A stretch of DNA of 64,000 nucleotides from positions 186,001 to 250,000 of the forward strand of contig BDSL01000069.1 of assembly GCA_003116995.1 (NCBI GenBank). Reading direction: 5' to 3'. Positions within the stretch are counted from its first letter, which is position 1, and the number at the start of each line of letters is the position of its first letter. The position numbers and the translations under genes are program-made. Under the pieces are notes generated by a model, which had not been told where the DNA came from, did no database searches, and worked only from the letters and a program-made list of their open reading frames with translations. Below, piece after piece: positions 34,333 to 46,101 of this stretch. The DNA comes from Yamagishiella unicocca. Taxonomy: Eukaryota > Chlorophyta > Chlorophyceae > Chlamydomonadales > Volvocaceae.

Positions 34333-34486
34333 GGCGCCGGGTCTAGCTGCCACCGCTCCGACCTACCCTGCACCTCCCCTCCCCGGGAGACTTGGCGGGC
34401 CGGCGGCGAGCCGCTGCGCCTCGGCGAACGCGACAATGCGCGGGAATTGGAGCGGGACCTGGAGCGCGAGCGGGACCTGCGCGGCG
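34333..34486 (+). CDS. Terminal exon of a small unidentified plus-strand gene
   Basis: After a CAG acceptor (CCCCTCAG) one frame reads AGSSCHRSDLPCTSPPRETW, then GGEPLRLGERDN, ARELERDLERERDLRGVG and TGA. The charged helical end and G/C third positions look coding. Upstream exons are uncertain (perhaps near 33763-33870). No family was recognised. Confidence 0.3.
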
Positions 34487-34685
34487 TGGGTTGAAGGCAG
34501 GCCCAGGGTTTCGGTTCCGAGGTTTCGGGGCGGAGCGGGGATTTGCAGCGGGGGCGACCTTGTGAGGGCCCTGCAGCCTACCGAACACCATCCTGCGGCC
34601 ACTCTGCCTTCTCACCCCTCTGCTCAGCCCCATTGCCCGGCTGCACTTCGTCACCGCCTTCCAGCCCGTCCATTTCCAAACCAGC

Positions 34686-37600
34686 TCACTTGGTCTTTGC
34701 GCCATCCTCCTTGTCCTTGTCCTTCCCTTTGGCCGCGTCCTTGTCCTTCGATCTGTCCTTGCCACCGCTGCGCTCCCGCTCCCGGCCCCGCTCCCTCTCC
34801 CGCGGCTCCCGTGAAGAGCGCAGCCGCCGCTCCCTCTCGCGCTCCCGTTTGCGCTGCTTCTGCTCGCGCTTGCGCTTCCTCTCCCTGGAGCGCTCGCGCG
34901 AGCGCGAGGTGCGCTGCCGGCTGCTCGGGGGTGGCTCGCTGGCGGCACCGCGGTCGAACTTGGTGCGGCTGCGAACAAGATGTACGGAGGAAGGGGGGAA
35001 GATGAGAAGAGGGGCCAGGAGAGGGAAGGGGGTATGGGCTGGAAAACTTTGGACAAGAGATGAACCCACAATGTCGCTGTCGTGGGAAGGCAGCAACCTG
35101 CAGGAGCGGACTTATATGCCGGGCCCTCGAACGCCATTCGCGACTTACCATGTCATGCCCCGACACACCCACTTCTTGCTAGCGCAACAGCCCGCAAAAA
35201 ACAGTAGCAGGCCAACCAGCTCACCTGATGACGACGCTGCTGCGCTCTTGATCCATCGACAGCCAGCCTTCCCTCTCAAACCACTTGCAGAACATGGTGA
35301 AGGTTCCGAAGCCACACGCCTTGTACGTGAACCGCCTGGCAAAGGTCGCAGTTACGGTTTGCAGGTTTGCAGGGGTGAAGGACGGGGACCGATGGTATAA
35401 GAAAGGTAGGAGCCCGGGCCCCGGGGCCACGATGGAATCCCACCTACACGAATGTGCGTTTGTTTTCGTGGCGGAGAGAGATATGCTACCTGAGCGAAGC
35501 CGCTTTGCTCGTCAACAGGAAACCCCGCCGCGCCGCTGTCCTCTCCTTGCCCGCCCAGCTCGCCAACCCACCGGTCCCGGATGCGCATGTAGTCGTTGAG
35601 GATTGATATGTTGCACGGCAGCCGCTGCCGCTCCGACAGCTCGGTCAGGCACTCCTTCACCAGCGTCTGCGTGTCGGAAGGTGCCAGTGCGGGCGAATTT
35701 GGGCCGCGAGAGGTGCGAGCAATATGCGCAGCTTCGTCACATCCGCAGAACCCCAAACCCCGCAAATCCGAGCTACCGCCCTCCGGCAGTCCCGCCCTGT
35801 CTACCCGGTGTCGTACCTTGGTCCGGCTGTCCACATGCACGTCGGTGCTGTCCCGACCCCGCTCGCGGTCCCGCTCCCGACCGTCGTCTCGTGCGTCCGT
35901 GCCCTCGCTCTTGTCGCCCTTCGCGTCCTTCACCCGCTCCCTGGACCCCTCCTCCTCCTTGTCCTCGGCGCCCCGCTCCTTGCCCTCCTTCTCGCCCTTC
36001 TTCGTGTCCTTGCCAGTCCGGTCTTTGTCTTTTTCCCGCTCCCTGCCGCGCTCCCTGTCCTTATCGCGACCCCGCTCCTTGTCCTTGTCCTTGTCCTTGT
36101 CCCGATCCGGCCCTCGGTCTCGGCCCCGGTCCGATCGGGCGGTAACAGCAGTGGCGCGGTCTCGAGACCTGCGGCCCGGTGGCAAAACAGCACGTGGTGG
36201 ACATGGGGTGGGAAGATGACAACATTAAGCTCTTTGGCCGCAACTAACGTACGTCAGATAAAGAGATAGTACGGTACAAACAGTATGGTGGGGTCGGAGA
36301 GGGCAACTGCGTTCTGGGTTCGGGGTAAGCGAAGCAGGGATTCCGACCTCGAGACTGGCGCGGGTGGCGAGACGACTCGGTTACACGACCTAGAAACGGA
36401 GGGCAGAAACGAGCCCGCGAATAGATTTCGGACACGCGTTTGAGTGCGCATGCCGTGGAATTTGGGTTAGCTGTCCTGGAAACCTGCCCGGGCGACGGCG
36501 ACAAGAGGAAAAGGAACAAGCTGATTTTGAGGTAGCACTTGGGGCGCATGGGCTTGGGGGGTTGCGGGGCGGGGCGCTTAGAGGTCAAGCCCCCTGCTTA
36601 GAGTGGTGATGGTGAACTCAGGTCCCCGTGCCATGGCTCGCTGGGCATGGCATACGGCGCCAACGATACCGGTATTGCAGCTAATGAGGACAAGCGACCA
36701 TTGCTACACTGTGTCGCGAGGGCGTGGGACGAGATGCTTTGTGCGAGCTACACATCACCTGCCCTGCCCTGTACTGGCTGTGCAACGCGGTTGCCCCGAG
36801 GACTGCTACAGGGAGTGCCTTCTGGCCCCCAGTGAGCAGCAGCCGCAGCGGCCGCAGCGGCCAAAGCTCACCGGTTCTTCCAGCATCACGTCACCACCCG
36901 ACCCCATCCAGTTAGGCAATAGCCGCAGACCCCCGCGGCTTGTGGCGGCGGCCGCAGACCCCCACGGCTTGTGGCGGCAGCCGCAGAAACCCCGCGGCTT
37001 GTGGCGGCAGCCGCAGACCCCGCAGCTTGTGGCAGTAGCCGCAGACCCCCGCGGCTTGTGGCAGTAGCCGCAGACCCCCGCGGCTTGTGGCAGTAGCCGC
37101 AGACCCCCGCGGCTTGTGGCGGCAGCCGCAGACCCCCGCGGCTTGTGGCGGCAGCCGCAGACCCCCGCGGCTTGTGGCGGCAGCCGCAGACCCCCCGCGG
37201 CTTGTGGCGGCAGCCGCAGACCCCCGCGGCTTGTGGCGGCAGCCGCAGAACCCCCGCGGCTTGTGGCGGCAGCCGCAGACCCCCGCGGCTTGTGGCAGTA
37301 GCCGTTTGGGGCAGTGTGTCTCGAGTTAAGACTCTTGCGGCGTGCACTCAGCGAGCGAAGGTAGCGGGACTGAAGCGCAAGGCGGGAGCCAGCGGACGCG
37401 CAGGGAAGGACGATGGGACGTACACGATACAACGCGCTGTTCTCCTTACGGGCGTTTGGGCCTTGTGATAACGAGACCCCGCACCTCCGTCCTTCAACGC
37501 CTCGCCACATGCAGCACCGCAACCCTCATGTCGGCCGTCAGACCTCTTGCCCCGCTGCATGCGGTTGCGACCGGAGCACTGCCAAGGTTGCTCGTGTCCA

Positions 37601-38403
37601 CCGTTGCTGACGTGGCACAGCGCGCCGCGCACCCATAGCCTTCAGCCCAGGCCAGCTAGGATTACTAGGGCCTTCTGCTGCCCCCTCCGCCGAGGGCCAT
37701 GCGCCCACATCCTCGCTGTACGCTGACCATGCGCCCACATACTCGCTGTACGCCGACCATGCGCCCACTATCTTGTCGTCTTCCGTGTCACCGGTTTTCA
37801 CGCCACTCCCCCGAGCGCCCAACGCGTCAGGCCCGACCCACCTGCTACGCGGCCTCCGAGCCACTGGAGAGCGGCTGACCCAGCGGCGCACCAACGGCGA
37901 GCGGCTGCGGCTGGTTCGCCGCCGACCCACGGGACTGCGCCGCCGTGGGACCGGCGAGCGGCTGCTGCGGCGGTACCGCGACGGCGGCGAGTGGCTGCGG
38001 CTGCGGCGGCCGCCGACCACGACGCGGGCGCGCTTGCGTGCAGGCGACCGGGTCCGGCTGCGGCTCCGACTCCGGCTGCGGCTCTCGCTCCGCTTCCGGC
38101 CACCGACACTGCCGCCGCCGCCAACAACGCCGCGCGCAGCTGGGGAGCGAGACTTGGTGCGTGAGCGCGAGCGCCGCTTGATGCGCGCTGGCGACCTGCT
38201 CCTCGTCCGGCTCCTGCTGCGGCTCCCGCTGGGAACCCTTCCCCCACGCGGGGAGCGGCTGCGGCCGCCGCTCCTACTCCTGCTGCGGCCGCGGCTTCTG
38301 CTGCGGCTGACGCCTTTCCCGCCATCGCTCTTGTTCGCTGAGAGGGAACGGGAGCGGGGCCTCGAGCGGGGCGACCTGGATCTGGATCTGGATCTAGACC
38401 TCA
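34686..38403 (-). CDS. RS/RD-rich nuclear protein with a candidate LOTUS (OST-HTH)-like domain
   Basis: Exons (minus) joined in phase: 38403-37842, 36168-35817, 35666-35572, 35335-35225 and 34968-34686. The start exon was not found: the RS exon begins after CCCCAG with two bases of a split codon. Order of regions: about 185 residues of Arg-Ser dipeptides (RSRSRSRSRSPRSR, RRSPVGRRRTSRSRSP), then an Arg/Asp/Lys/Glu block (DRDKDKDKDKERGRDKDR). A globular segment follows, from TLVKECLTELSERQRLPC through ILNDYMRIRDRR and YKACGFGTFTMFCKWFE to SSVVI, then a second charged tail (RSRERSRERKRKREQKQRKR to GAKTK). RS domains mark splicing or speckle proteins. The globular part has the spacing of LOTUS/OST-HTH winged helices (helix, GFGTF, C-terminal VVI strand); this is my inference. 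The 1.67-kb third intron holds a minisatellite. Confidence 0.6.
36922..37305. repeat. 29-bp minisatellite, about 13 copies
   Basis: Unit CCGCAGACCCCCGCGGCTTG plus TGGCGGCAG, with GGCGGC/GGCAGT variants and 28-30-bp length variants. 29 is not a multiple of 3, so it is unlikely to be coding. It lies in the predicted large intron of the RS/RD gene. Confidence 0.92.
37688..37775. repeat. 30-bp imperfect repeat, three units
   Basis: Units built on GACCATGCGCCCACATACTC GCTGTACGCC; in minus-strand frame they read VGAWSAYSE. They fall just 3' of the best donor (37842/37841), so they are probably intronic in the RS/RD gene although the frame stays open to 37538. Confidence 0.7.
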
Positions 38404-40992
38404 CTGGGGCATCCGCCGCGAATCCCAGCCTTGATATGGGCAAGGGGTGTGAGGGTATGGGGTAAGGGGTATGGGGTAAGGGCTGGGAGCGTTCGACTGC
38501 ATGGAGAAAGCTGAGGGCGACATCGCTACCCCTGCCGCGACAGAGGAGGACTGGAAGGGACCAACCTAACGGCCACGCCGCGAAAGAGAGCACATGTTTG
38601 GCTGCTGGCGGCCGTAAAGGCAGAAATGTCGTTCCTTAGGACGACGTAGGAACACCAGATTCCCCGAGTAAAAACACACACCGTGATATCGCATTCACGA
38701 CCCGGACCTCGGTAAAAATTCTACCTGCAGTTCCCCAATACGCAATGATTGCTTTTCAGGGTGATTGCTCATCAGGAAGCCCCCGCCAAACCCCTGATCG
38801 CTCGTAAGCGCTCCAGCCCGCTAGGGTTCAGCGGAAGTTAGGGATCGTAACATCAGCCATCGCGCCATATGCCCTTTGGAAGGTCTCTTGCACAAGGAAG
38901 AATGTGCAACCGTTCCAAGGAACCGTTTGAGGGGTCACCCTCCCCATCCGCCGTGCACCGTGCTGACCTGGACTGCCCGCGTGAGGCCGACCTTTGTTTC
39001 CTGCGTGGAATCGTATTGATTATGATACATTACCAAAACGGCTGGCATATGGGGTTCCGCGCCATAGGTTGGAGACAGATCGGACGCCGCCCTCACCCAT
39101 TCGCGTTGGATGCATCTCGGCTGCGGCTCCTAGGAGAGCCATCGACTGCATCCTGCATTGTTTGGCAAAACCACACTTGGAGGTCGCCCTGTGTCGTCAT
39201 GCAGGTTTTGCTACTGTCATGTCGGAAGCGTTCAACTCCCACCTCATCCCCCATCTCCCACGCCGCTATCCAGGGTGACGATAAATGGTAAAGCAAGCTT
39301 CTTCACGAGTGGATGAACACTAGGACGTATACTGATCGATTAATTCGGCGTCGCGACGATGATCAACCGAGGCCAGGCTTTGCGAATGGAATGATGTGTG
39401 ATGATGTGTAAATCGTATAGTTTACTTTAGTGAAAAAATGGAGCCCGAGAGTAAAATCGGCTGTACGGCCATGCACGGTTGAGTAGGCATAGGCATCAGG
39501 GCATCTGACCTCGCATCAGGTTTCATCGAACCGACTCATGCCCTGAATCGTGTACATCGAAACCTTCTGATACTTCGGTGAACAGAAACATTCCGCAGCC
39601 ACGAAACGCACAGCGCCCAGTGCGGGTTGGGGCCACTGCTTGTTTGCTGAGCTGTTAGTTTGATCAGTCTGTACGGAAAGCACACAACTGCGGTGCGTTC
39701 GATTGTTAACCGCAAAAATGGATGATGGTCGCTTATGCTGAGTCACAGTCTGGGAAGAACTCCTTATTTGTATACCTTTACACAATGTTGCGGGGAGCAA
39801 CCACTAACAGCCCCCGCAAACACGTTAAAGAGGGGCAGATAAGAGGTCTCAAACCTCGCGCAGATCAATAATTATCCATTAGCAACTTGGCTGTTGCCAT
39901 ATGGTATGACATGTGCGTCAACCAGAAAGTACTACGGACGTTGCCCGTCCCTGACCTCAAAACCAGCTCTTCATGCATGCAATCTACAGCTGGAGCGCTA
40001 CCGAACTACCCGGGAAAGACGCCATCAGGGCTCATGCCGTGCCCTCGAGGACATCAAAAAATTAAATCTCGCTTACCAAACATACACCCACCGCTCAGGC
40101 CATCCCAACACGCCCTATCCGGCACAATGCACTGGCACTGGCAACGTTGCAGCAGGTACGCCACCCGTGCCACCTGGCTGTGCCTATGCCTGCCAACCCC
40201 CCCACACACCTCGCCGCTGAACTCGTTCAAGAAAATTACGGGCTCCTCATACAGTAAGCCCTCCGAAGCTGATCGTTGCCGAATCCTCACACTGTACAAA
40301 CAACTGGGACCAACAAACAACACGCGAGACAAGATGTACCTCAAACCAGGCGGGGTGGCAGACTGTGCGTGTGCCAGTCGACCACTGCGGGGGCAATGAC
40401 CCAACATCGCAGGCGACCATCACTCCGTGCGTCACCTCCACCCCTACGACAACAAACCATCACAATGACGATCAGCGTAGCAAATGCGCCGGCATTCTGC
40501 GGCTCACGGTGGCAAGTGCCACCTTAACCACTCCGCGCAAAGTTCCAGGCCCGGTCCTGTCCTGCTTTTCTCTTCTCAACCCTCGTTGACCCTTCACACA
40601 CGATGATATGGAACACCACTGCACAGCTCACCCCGTCGCTTCTTCCGGCGCGTGCGACTCTCGTCACGCGCACAACGCATCAGTACACACCGCGCTCTTC
40701 TGTACCTCGCCGGTCTCTCCAAACGGCAACTGACAAGCGCACGCACAGATCGTAGTATCAACTCACAGGTGGCCGACACGACACGTGGCGTGCACGACCA
40801 TCCCCTACTCCCTCCGGCTTTTAAATTAGCGAAGCCAAGTCGTACTTTCTAAATCGTCCGTCTCGGCGACACTGCAAATTGACGACGAACCAAAATGTCA
40901 CCGAATGCCCGCCCCAAGTGACTCACTGCGCCCCCTCTTTACGGCCCACACTTTAGGCCCAAAGCCGCTGGGTCCCAAAGCCGCTGGGTCCC
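38404..40992. other. Long intergenic interval, 5' of the RS/RD gene and 3' of ZEP
   Basis: About 2.6 kb. Must contain the unseen first exon and promoter of the RS/RD gene and the ZEP 3' UTR. GC is low around 39300-39900. Two adjacent 16-bp copies of AAAGCCGCTGGGTCCC lie at about 40960-40992, next to the ZEP stop. No coding exon was recognised. Confidence 0.5.
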
Positions 40993-43900
40993 TTAAGCAG
41001 CCACCAGCTTGGTCTTGTCCCCGCCGAAAGCACCCTCGGCCTTCCCCTGCTCCAACGTAGCTGCTGCGTGCTCCCGAACCTTGCCCACCAGAAGTGTGGT
41101 GTAGCATGCGCCCTTCAACTCGTCGCTGCGCAGCGTAACGTGCTGCATCTTAACCTTGTACACCTCATTGCTAGGGTGCCTCCCGAACTCCACAGCATCA
41201 CCGGGCCACAGCTGCACCGTGGCGCCATCAGCGACCCGCTGGCCGTTCACCCACGTACCACGACCGGTGGCCAGGTCCCGCAAGAAGTATCCACCCACAT
41301 GGCCGTCTGCCGGGACGCTGCTGCTGGTGTCCTCGTGAGCGTGCCACACGTGAGCATGGCGCTCATGCACGTGCACATCCTCCACCGAGAGTGCGGGGTT
41401 CGCCGATGAGCCGCTGCGTCCCACCAGGGCAGGTTCGTTGCCAATGTAGATGCCCTTGCACTCAGACGAGCTGTTGGCGACAATAGCGCAGCCGGTGCCA
41501 GCGGTCGACGCCGCGCGCTCCGAGACCAGTAGCCAGTCGGCGTGTGAGGAGCGCACGATGGACGCGTCACTGGCCATGAACTCGCCAAAGCGGCTCTCGT
41601 CGAAGGCCTTAGGCTTATCGCCCAAGGAGCAGTACGATACGCGGTTGGCGGCCACGTTCTCTGTGTTGCCGCCCAACACCCACTCCAGTACGGAAGGCAT
41701 TGTCAGCAGCATCACCAGGCGACCAACGACACGGCCGGGGTGTGGGATGCGAAGCCCCTCAACCCACTTGCTCCAGCCCTCGCCGAGGTAGCACTTGTAG
41801 GTGGAGGCCATGAACGCTGCCATGCCAGCCATGCCGTGGATGGCTGACACGCGCATTACGCGGTTGGACTGGTACTCCCGCAGTACCTCGCCGACGTTAA
41901 CATCCGCCACATCGCCACTGCGGACCTCAACAGCCTTTGACAGGTCAATCGCCAGCTCGTACGCGTCCTCAATGGCCATGCAGCCGCCCTGGCCCAGGTT
42001 GGGCTGCATGGCGTGCGCAGAGTCGCCAAGCAACGCCACTCGGCCCTTAGCCCACGTGAAGATGGGCGGCCTGAAAGTTACAGGGCAAGAACTTACATGA
42101 AGTTGGATAACTCGGGTACTACTGCCGTGGCTCTATGGTGCCGAGCCTCAAGTTCCATTGTTTCCACTAGCATCCAACCTGCACCACCCCGGTCAGATTA
42201 GATGACTGGCGCACCTGTCAAAGATGTCACGGCGCAGCACGTCTTGCTCGGGAGTCGCCTTGATCAAGTCGAGGACATTGTCGTTCCAGTGTCCGAATAT
42301 CTCAAGCAGCCGGGCCTTACGGGTACCTTCGGCATCCGTGCCACCGGCGGCCTCCTTGTGGAAGCCGTACCTGCAGGGATGGTACATTCAACGGACGAGT
42401 TCGGGACAGAGGCTGCACAACCGCTGGGTTTCCCCTCTACACGTAAAGCAATGTTGACAGTCACTCATGTTGCCAAAGGGGTACGGTAATACAACGCCAA
42501 CAGGTAACAGCGTGTGCTAACCACAATCGCACAAAGACGTCACGCACACAGGCGGCAGCTACCGGTGGCTCAGTGGCAAAATGGATTGGATGTGTCAGGA
42601 ATCCACACCAAAGGAATATACTTCGTCCTCGCCACCAGCTTGCCGCAATCGGACAGTATGCAGCACGGATCTCACTACTTGACGTGCAGTATCATGACCG
42701 CCACATCCACAACCCGGTCGCCTGAGCAACTCCGTCCCTTCACGACTGAAGGTAGAGGTCCGCAGGACGACGCACGCGAGGACATCTCCATGGTCCTTCA
42801 GCTGCAAGTGGAAACATCTAGGCTCCGACCCACTCCTGCTGCTAGGCTCCTCCACTGCCGGCTTTCCCCCTCTTCGCCAACCCGTAAATCGTCCTGTCCC
42901 GCTCTGACTCACCACTGCATCTTGCCGTTGCCCACATCGCTGCTCACGAAATATTGTCCATTTCCCAGGAACACGCGGTAGCCAACGATGTCAATGTCAG
43001 CGGGGGTGAAGTCGGAAATGCCTGCATAGACAAGCAGTGGATCGTTGAAATTGTGCTTCAACGCCCCAATGCCCGCACACTTAAGCCTTATAATCACCGC
43101 CCATACTTGACGACAGTTTGGCAGACAGCAGTTCAATACCTGTGTAGCAGGTGTAGCCGCTGTAGTTGGCCTTCGTCTCGCCAATCAGCTGCTTGCGAAT
43201 CTTCGACCAGATGCCGTCGGCGCCAATAAGCACGTCACCAGTAAACGATCTGCCGTCCTCAAGCTGCACCACAACCTGCATGCGCCGAAGGGGAAGAGGC
43301 TTTAAGACACCAAGATGCCACCCACAACCCTGCTCTGGCCCCGCACGCACTACAACCCTACCTCTGTGCCACCAGCCTCCTTCGCGCGCTCCTCGAAGCT
43401 TGTCACGCAGCAGCCATTCTGGATGATGTTCTCACCACCGTACCTGAGATGATCGAACCAAAGAAAGAAGACAACTGTGTTAATGAACCAAGTCGACACC
43501 TCCCGCCCCACAAGACGCGGCATAAGATTTACTGGACAGGCCACAGCGGGCTTCCCAATCCAACGACCCAGTCCGCGTTCAGTCTACTTGAATCCTATGT
43601 CAGCTACCTTGCATCCAAAATTGAATTTGTGTGCATGGCCCTCAGCTCCGACACAATGGCCCGACTCCGAAAGTCGCAAGCCACGCCCCAGTACTTAGTC
43701 ACGCGTGAGTTTCATTAATCATACCGACATCTCCGTCATTTCCTGAAAGCCTTAACGAACCAACTATCGGTGCCGGAAGATTAGCCGGCCTCTCACGACC
43801 TGACAAGCGACCCATATTCATGAACCTTATTTACGTTGTAGAAGGTTAGGGTGCAATGCGTCGCAACATGTTGTCGCAACACCTCGCCCAGGTAATAGAG

Positions 43901-44969
43901 CTTCGAATCTAACCGGGCCCACATGATACGCACGCTTGCAATTTGACTGTCCAGATGAAGGACAGCAGCTATACAAACTCACCGCTCGACAGCGCGCGCC
44001 AGGATTTGCTGCAGAGTTACACGGCTGATGACCCGGGTCACCGGAAGACCCTTGCTGACCGCAGGATGAAACGTGTCGAACTTGACATACCTGTCAATAC
44101 ATGCCCATACGGAAAGTAATAAAGAGATGAGCGTGGACGAAAATGTTCAAGTGCAGCCAACGCATACCGACTAGCTGGTCTACCAGTTTGGGGCGTGACA
44201 ATTCATACACGCATCTCGACTGTACGCTAACAGGTGCTCATTACTCACCAATCGCCGGTGAGGCCATCGCACAAGCCATTGATGCGGTCACCAGTGATGC
44301 AACCCTCGCGGAGAACTTCAGCCGCAACCTCTGGGTCGATCGCCTCCAGGGCCGCAAGCGCGTTGCTTTGAACCTACAAATGTGAGACCAAGAAAGCTAA
44401 CAAGGGTTAGAGGACAAACCAGAGCAACGCTTGGTACATGGGAGGGTCTAGAAGCACAGCCGTGCAGACACATGTATCCGGTGTATGTGAAGATAACAAA
44501 TCAATAGAAGGTTACAAAATGGTATCGGTGCTAATATGTAAGGTCAGTCGTGTCGGTTCCGGCAACGCACCTGGATGGGGCCGCGATACTTGCCCTCGCC
44601 GCGGATGGCTGTGAGGTCCCGCTCGAAGACTTGCACTTCAAAGCCCTGCTTGAGTAGCGCAACGGCGAGGACAAGACCGCCGATGCCAGCACCGGCCACG
44701 ATGACCTTCATCGGCTTGCTATTCTGATGGAACAGCTGCGCGACAGAGCTGGCCGTCCTCTCGCGTGACGCCACAGAAGGCACCACGGTCCTCCGCGCAG
44801 ACTGCTGCGGCAAAGGCTGCGACACAGAATGCGAATCGTGGAGGAGGAAGGGGCACGTTGGCGCCCTGCAAACAGCCGGCATCGTTGGCGCAAGGACGCT
44901 GCCTCCTACAGCGCGACCAGTTGCGGTGCGCATAGCGCAGGGTGTGAACGTGCTAGCGAGCATTGTCAT
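40993..44969 (-). CDS. ZEP: Zeaxanthin epoxidase with C-terminal FHA domain
   Basis: FAD monooxygenase of the plastid xanthophyll cycle that converts zeaxanthin via antheraxanthin to violaxanthin. Eight exons (minus): 44969-44571, 44373-44249, 44090-43983, 43443-43362, 43275-43140, 43021-42913, 42370-42215 and 42070-40993; all phases match, 730 residues. Transit peptide first (start MTMLASTF; MLASTF six bases later is equally possible). Then the dinucleotide fold MKVIVAGAGIGGLVLA with FERD, the GD motif region IGADGIWSKIRKQLIG, and the second FAD motif LLGDSAHAMQPNLGQGGCMA. The last exon also encodes the FHA domain: YIGNEPALVGRSG, NPALSVEDVHVHERHAHV, GTWVNGQRV, VQLWPGDAVEFG. Length and order match plant and algal ZEPs. 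Light-dependent redox control is known for the family; nothing in the sequence shows it directly. Confidence 0.97.
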
Positions 44970-46101
44970 GTCGTCTAGAGGAAGTCGCAAGCACAGCCCA
45001 ACTGCAGTCGCGCTGACAATAAAGAGCCGCGTTAAAGTGTCTTGCTGTTTTTGTGTTATATATCTTACTTGTCTATTGATAGGTAAAGAAAGCAAGGTGA
45101 GACGCTAGGTTAATATGTTCAAAGTGTATCTTTCCTTCGTGGGCCCTACGATATGGCGATCTTGTGAACTCTGTCAGCCTACACGCCGCGCCTCAACAAT
45201 TTAGCGGTCCGACAAGAGACCAAAATTCCTAATATTTAAGTCAAGATTGGATACAGGGTTTGAGGTGCATTTTTTTGCGACCCAGGGGCCGACCTTCACA
45301 ACAACTTCCAATACGTTGTACATTGATAAGCTCTTCGCCCGTAGAAGCAACAGAAGTAGCCTACTCGATCTCAATCCCTAAGGCCTGGACTTCTTGTCAG
45401 TGCATAATGGGTTTACGGAACGCTGCATACTTGTGTGTGAAGTACTTCAGCATAGTGCAGAAGCCCAATGCGTTGTCGATGGTGGTGCAGATACACGCAT
45501 CGTTCGTGCCATTTCATCGAGCGTAGCTTGCCGCAAGCCACCAACATTCCAGAGACTCTGTAAGCCCGGACTCCGCAATGACAGGCGCATGCGCGCAGCC
45601 GGCGCGCATGAGAGGCCTACATGTTCGCCAGGAATGCGCCCTATCTGCCCGTCGTGCACCCTCCTCCTCTGCTGCGCCTGCAACGCAAGGTTTTCGCCTA
45701 CTGATATACCCTGATATACTAGTGGATTGATCGAGTGGGCAGGCGACAAGTCCTTTCTTCGCGTCTTACATGGAGGACACGCCCTGCAAGGTTGCAGCGT
45801 ATTACGGACGGTTTGGGTAGAGACGACCTGTATGCCACCCCCAACACCATCACGTGACCCGAATCAAGCAAGTACACCACGCGGCATGGCGCACCCGCCA
45901 TCGGAGAACAAAATTATCTTCTCTCGTTAGACGGAAGTGCATGGAGCAGCATTCCGCAGTGCGGATGGCTTGCGCCCGCCAAGCCTCCACACCAGCCTCA
46001 TGGAACCCTAGTTCCCAACATAACTGTACACCAGAACTGACCACCAAAACTGCGACGAGCAATAGGCCCGTTTCACCACCGTCAAGCTACGTTGCTAGCG
46101 T
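44970..46101. other. Intergenic: ZEP promoter side and PsaN 3' region
   Basis: About 1.1 kb, two head-to-tail minus-strand genes. Contains the PsaN TGTAA at 45766-45770 and, nearer 45000-45250, a lower-GC stretch suited to the ZEP promoter. No gene was recognised. Confidence 0.5.
45766..45770 (-). terminator. Candidate TGTAA poly(A) signal of PsaN
   Basis: TGTAA on the minus strand about 330 nt beyond the PsaN stop at 46102-46104. Confidence 0.45.

Noticed and set aside
34550..35400. Plus-strand ORF over the RS/RD 3' exons
   Set aside because: Antisense of Arg/Glu-rich exons that have verified phases on the minus strand.
36886..37522. Minus-strand ORFs with CGCRHKPRG repeats
   Set aside because: Arise from the 29-bp minisatellite, whose unit length is not a multiple of three. 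They shift frame and have no flanking coding support.
37773..38465. Plus-strand Leu/Arg-rich ORF
   Set aside because: Antisense reading of the RS repeats; the RS frame is biologically meaningful and joins to the RD exon in phase.
38869..40407. ORFs in the low-GC gap between the RS/RD gene and ZEP
   Set aside because: No G/C third-position bias, no splice continuation and no recognisable motifs.
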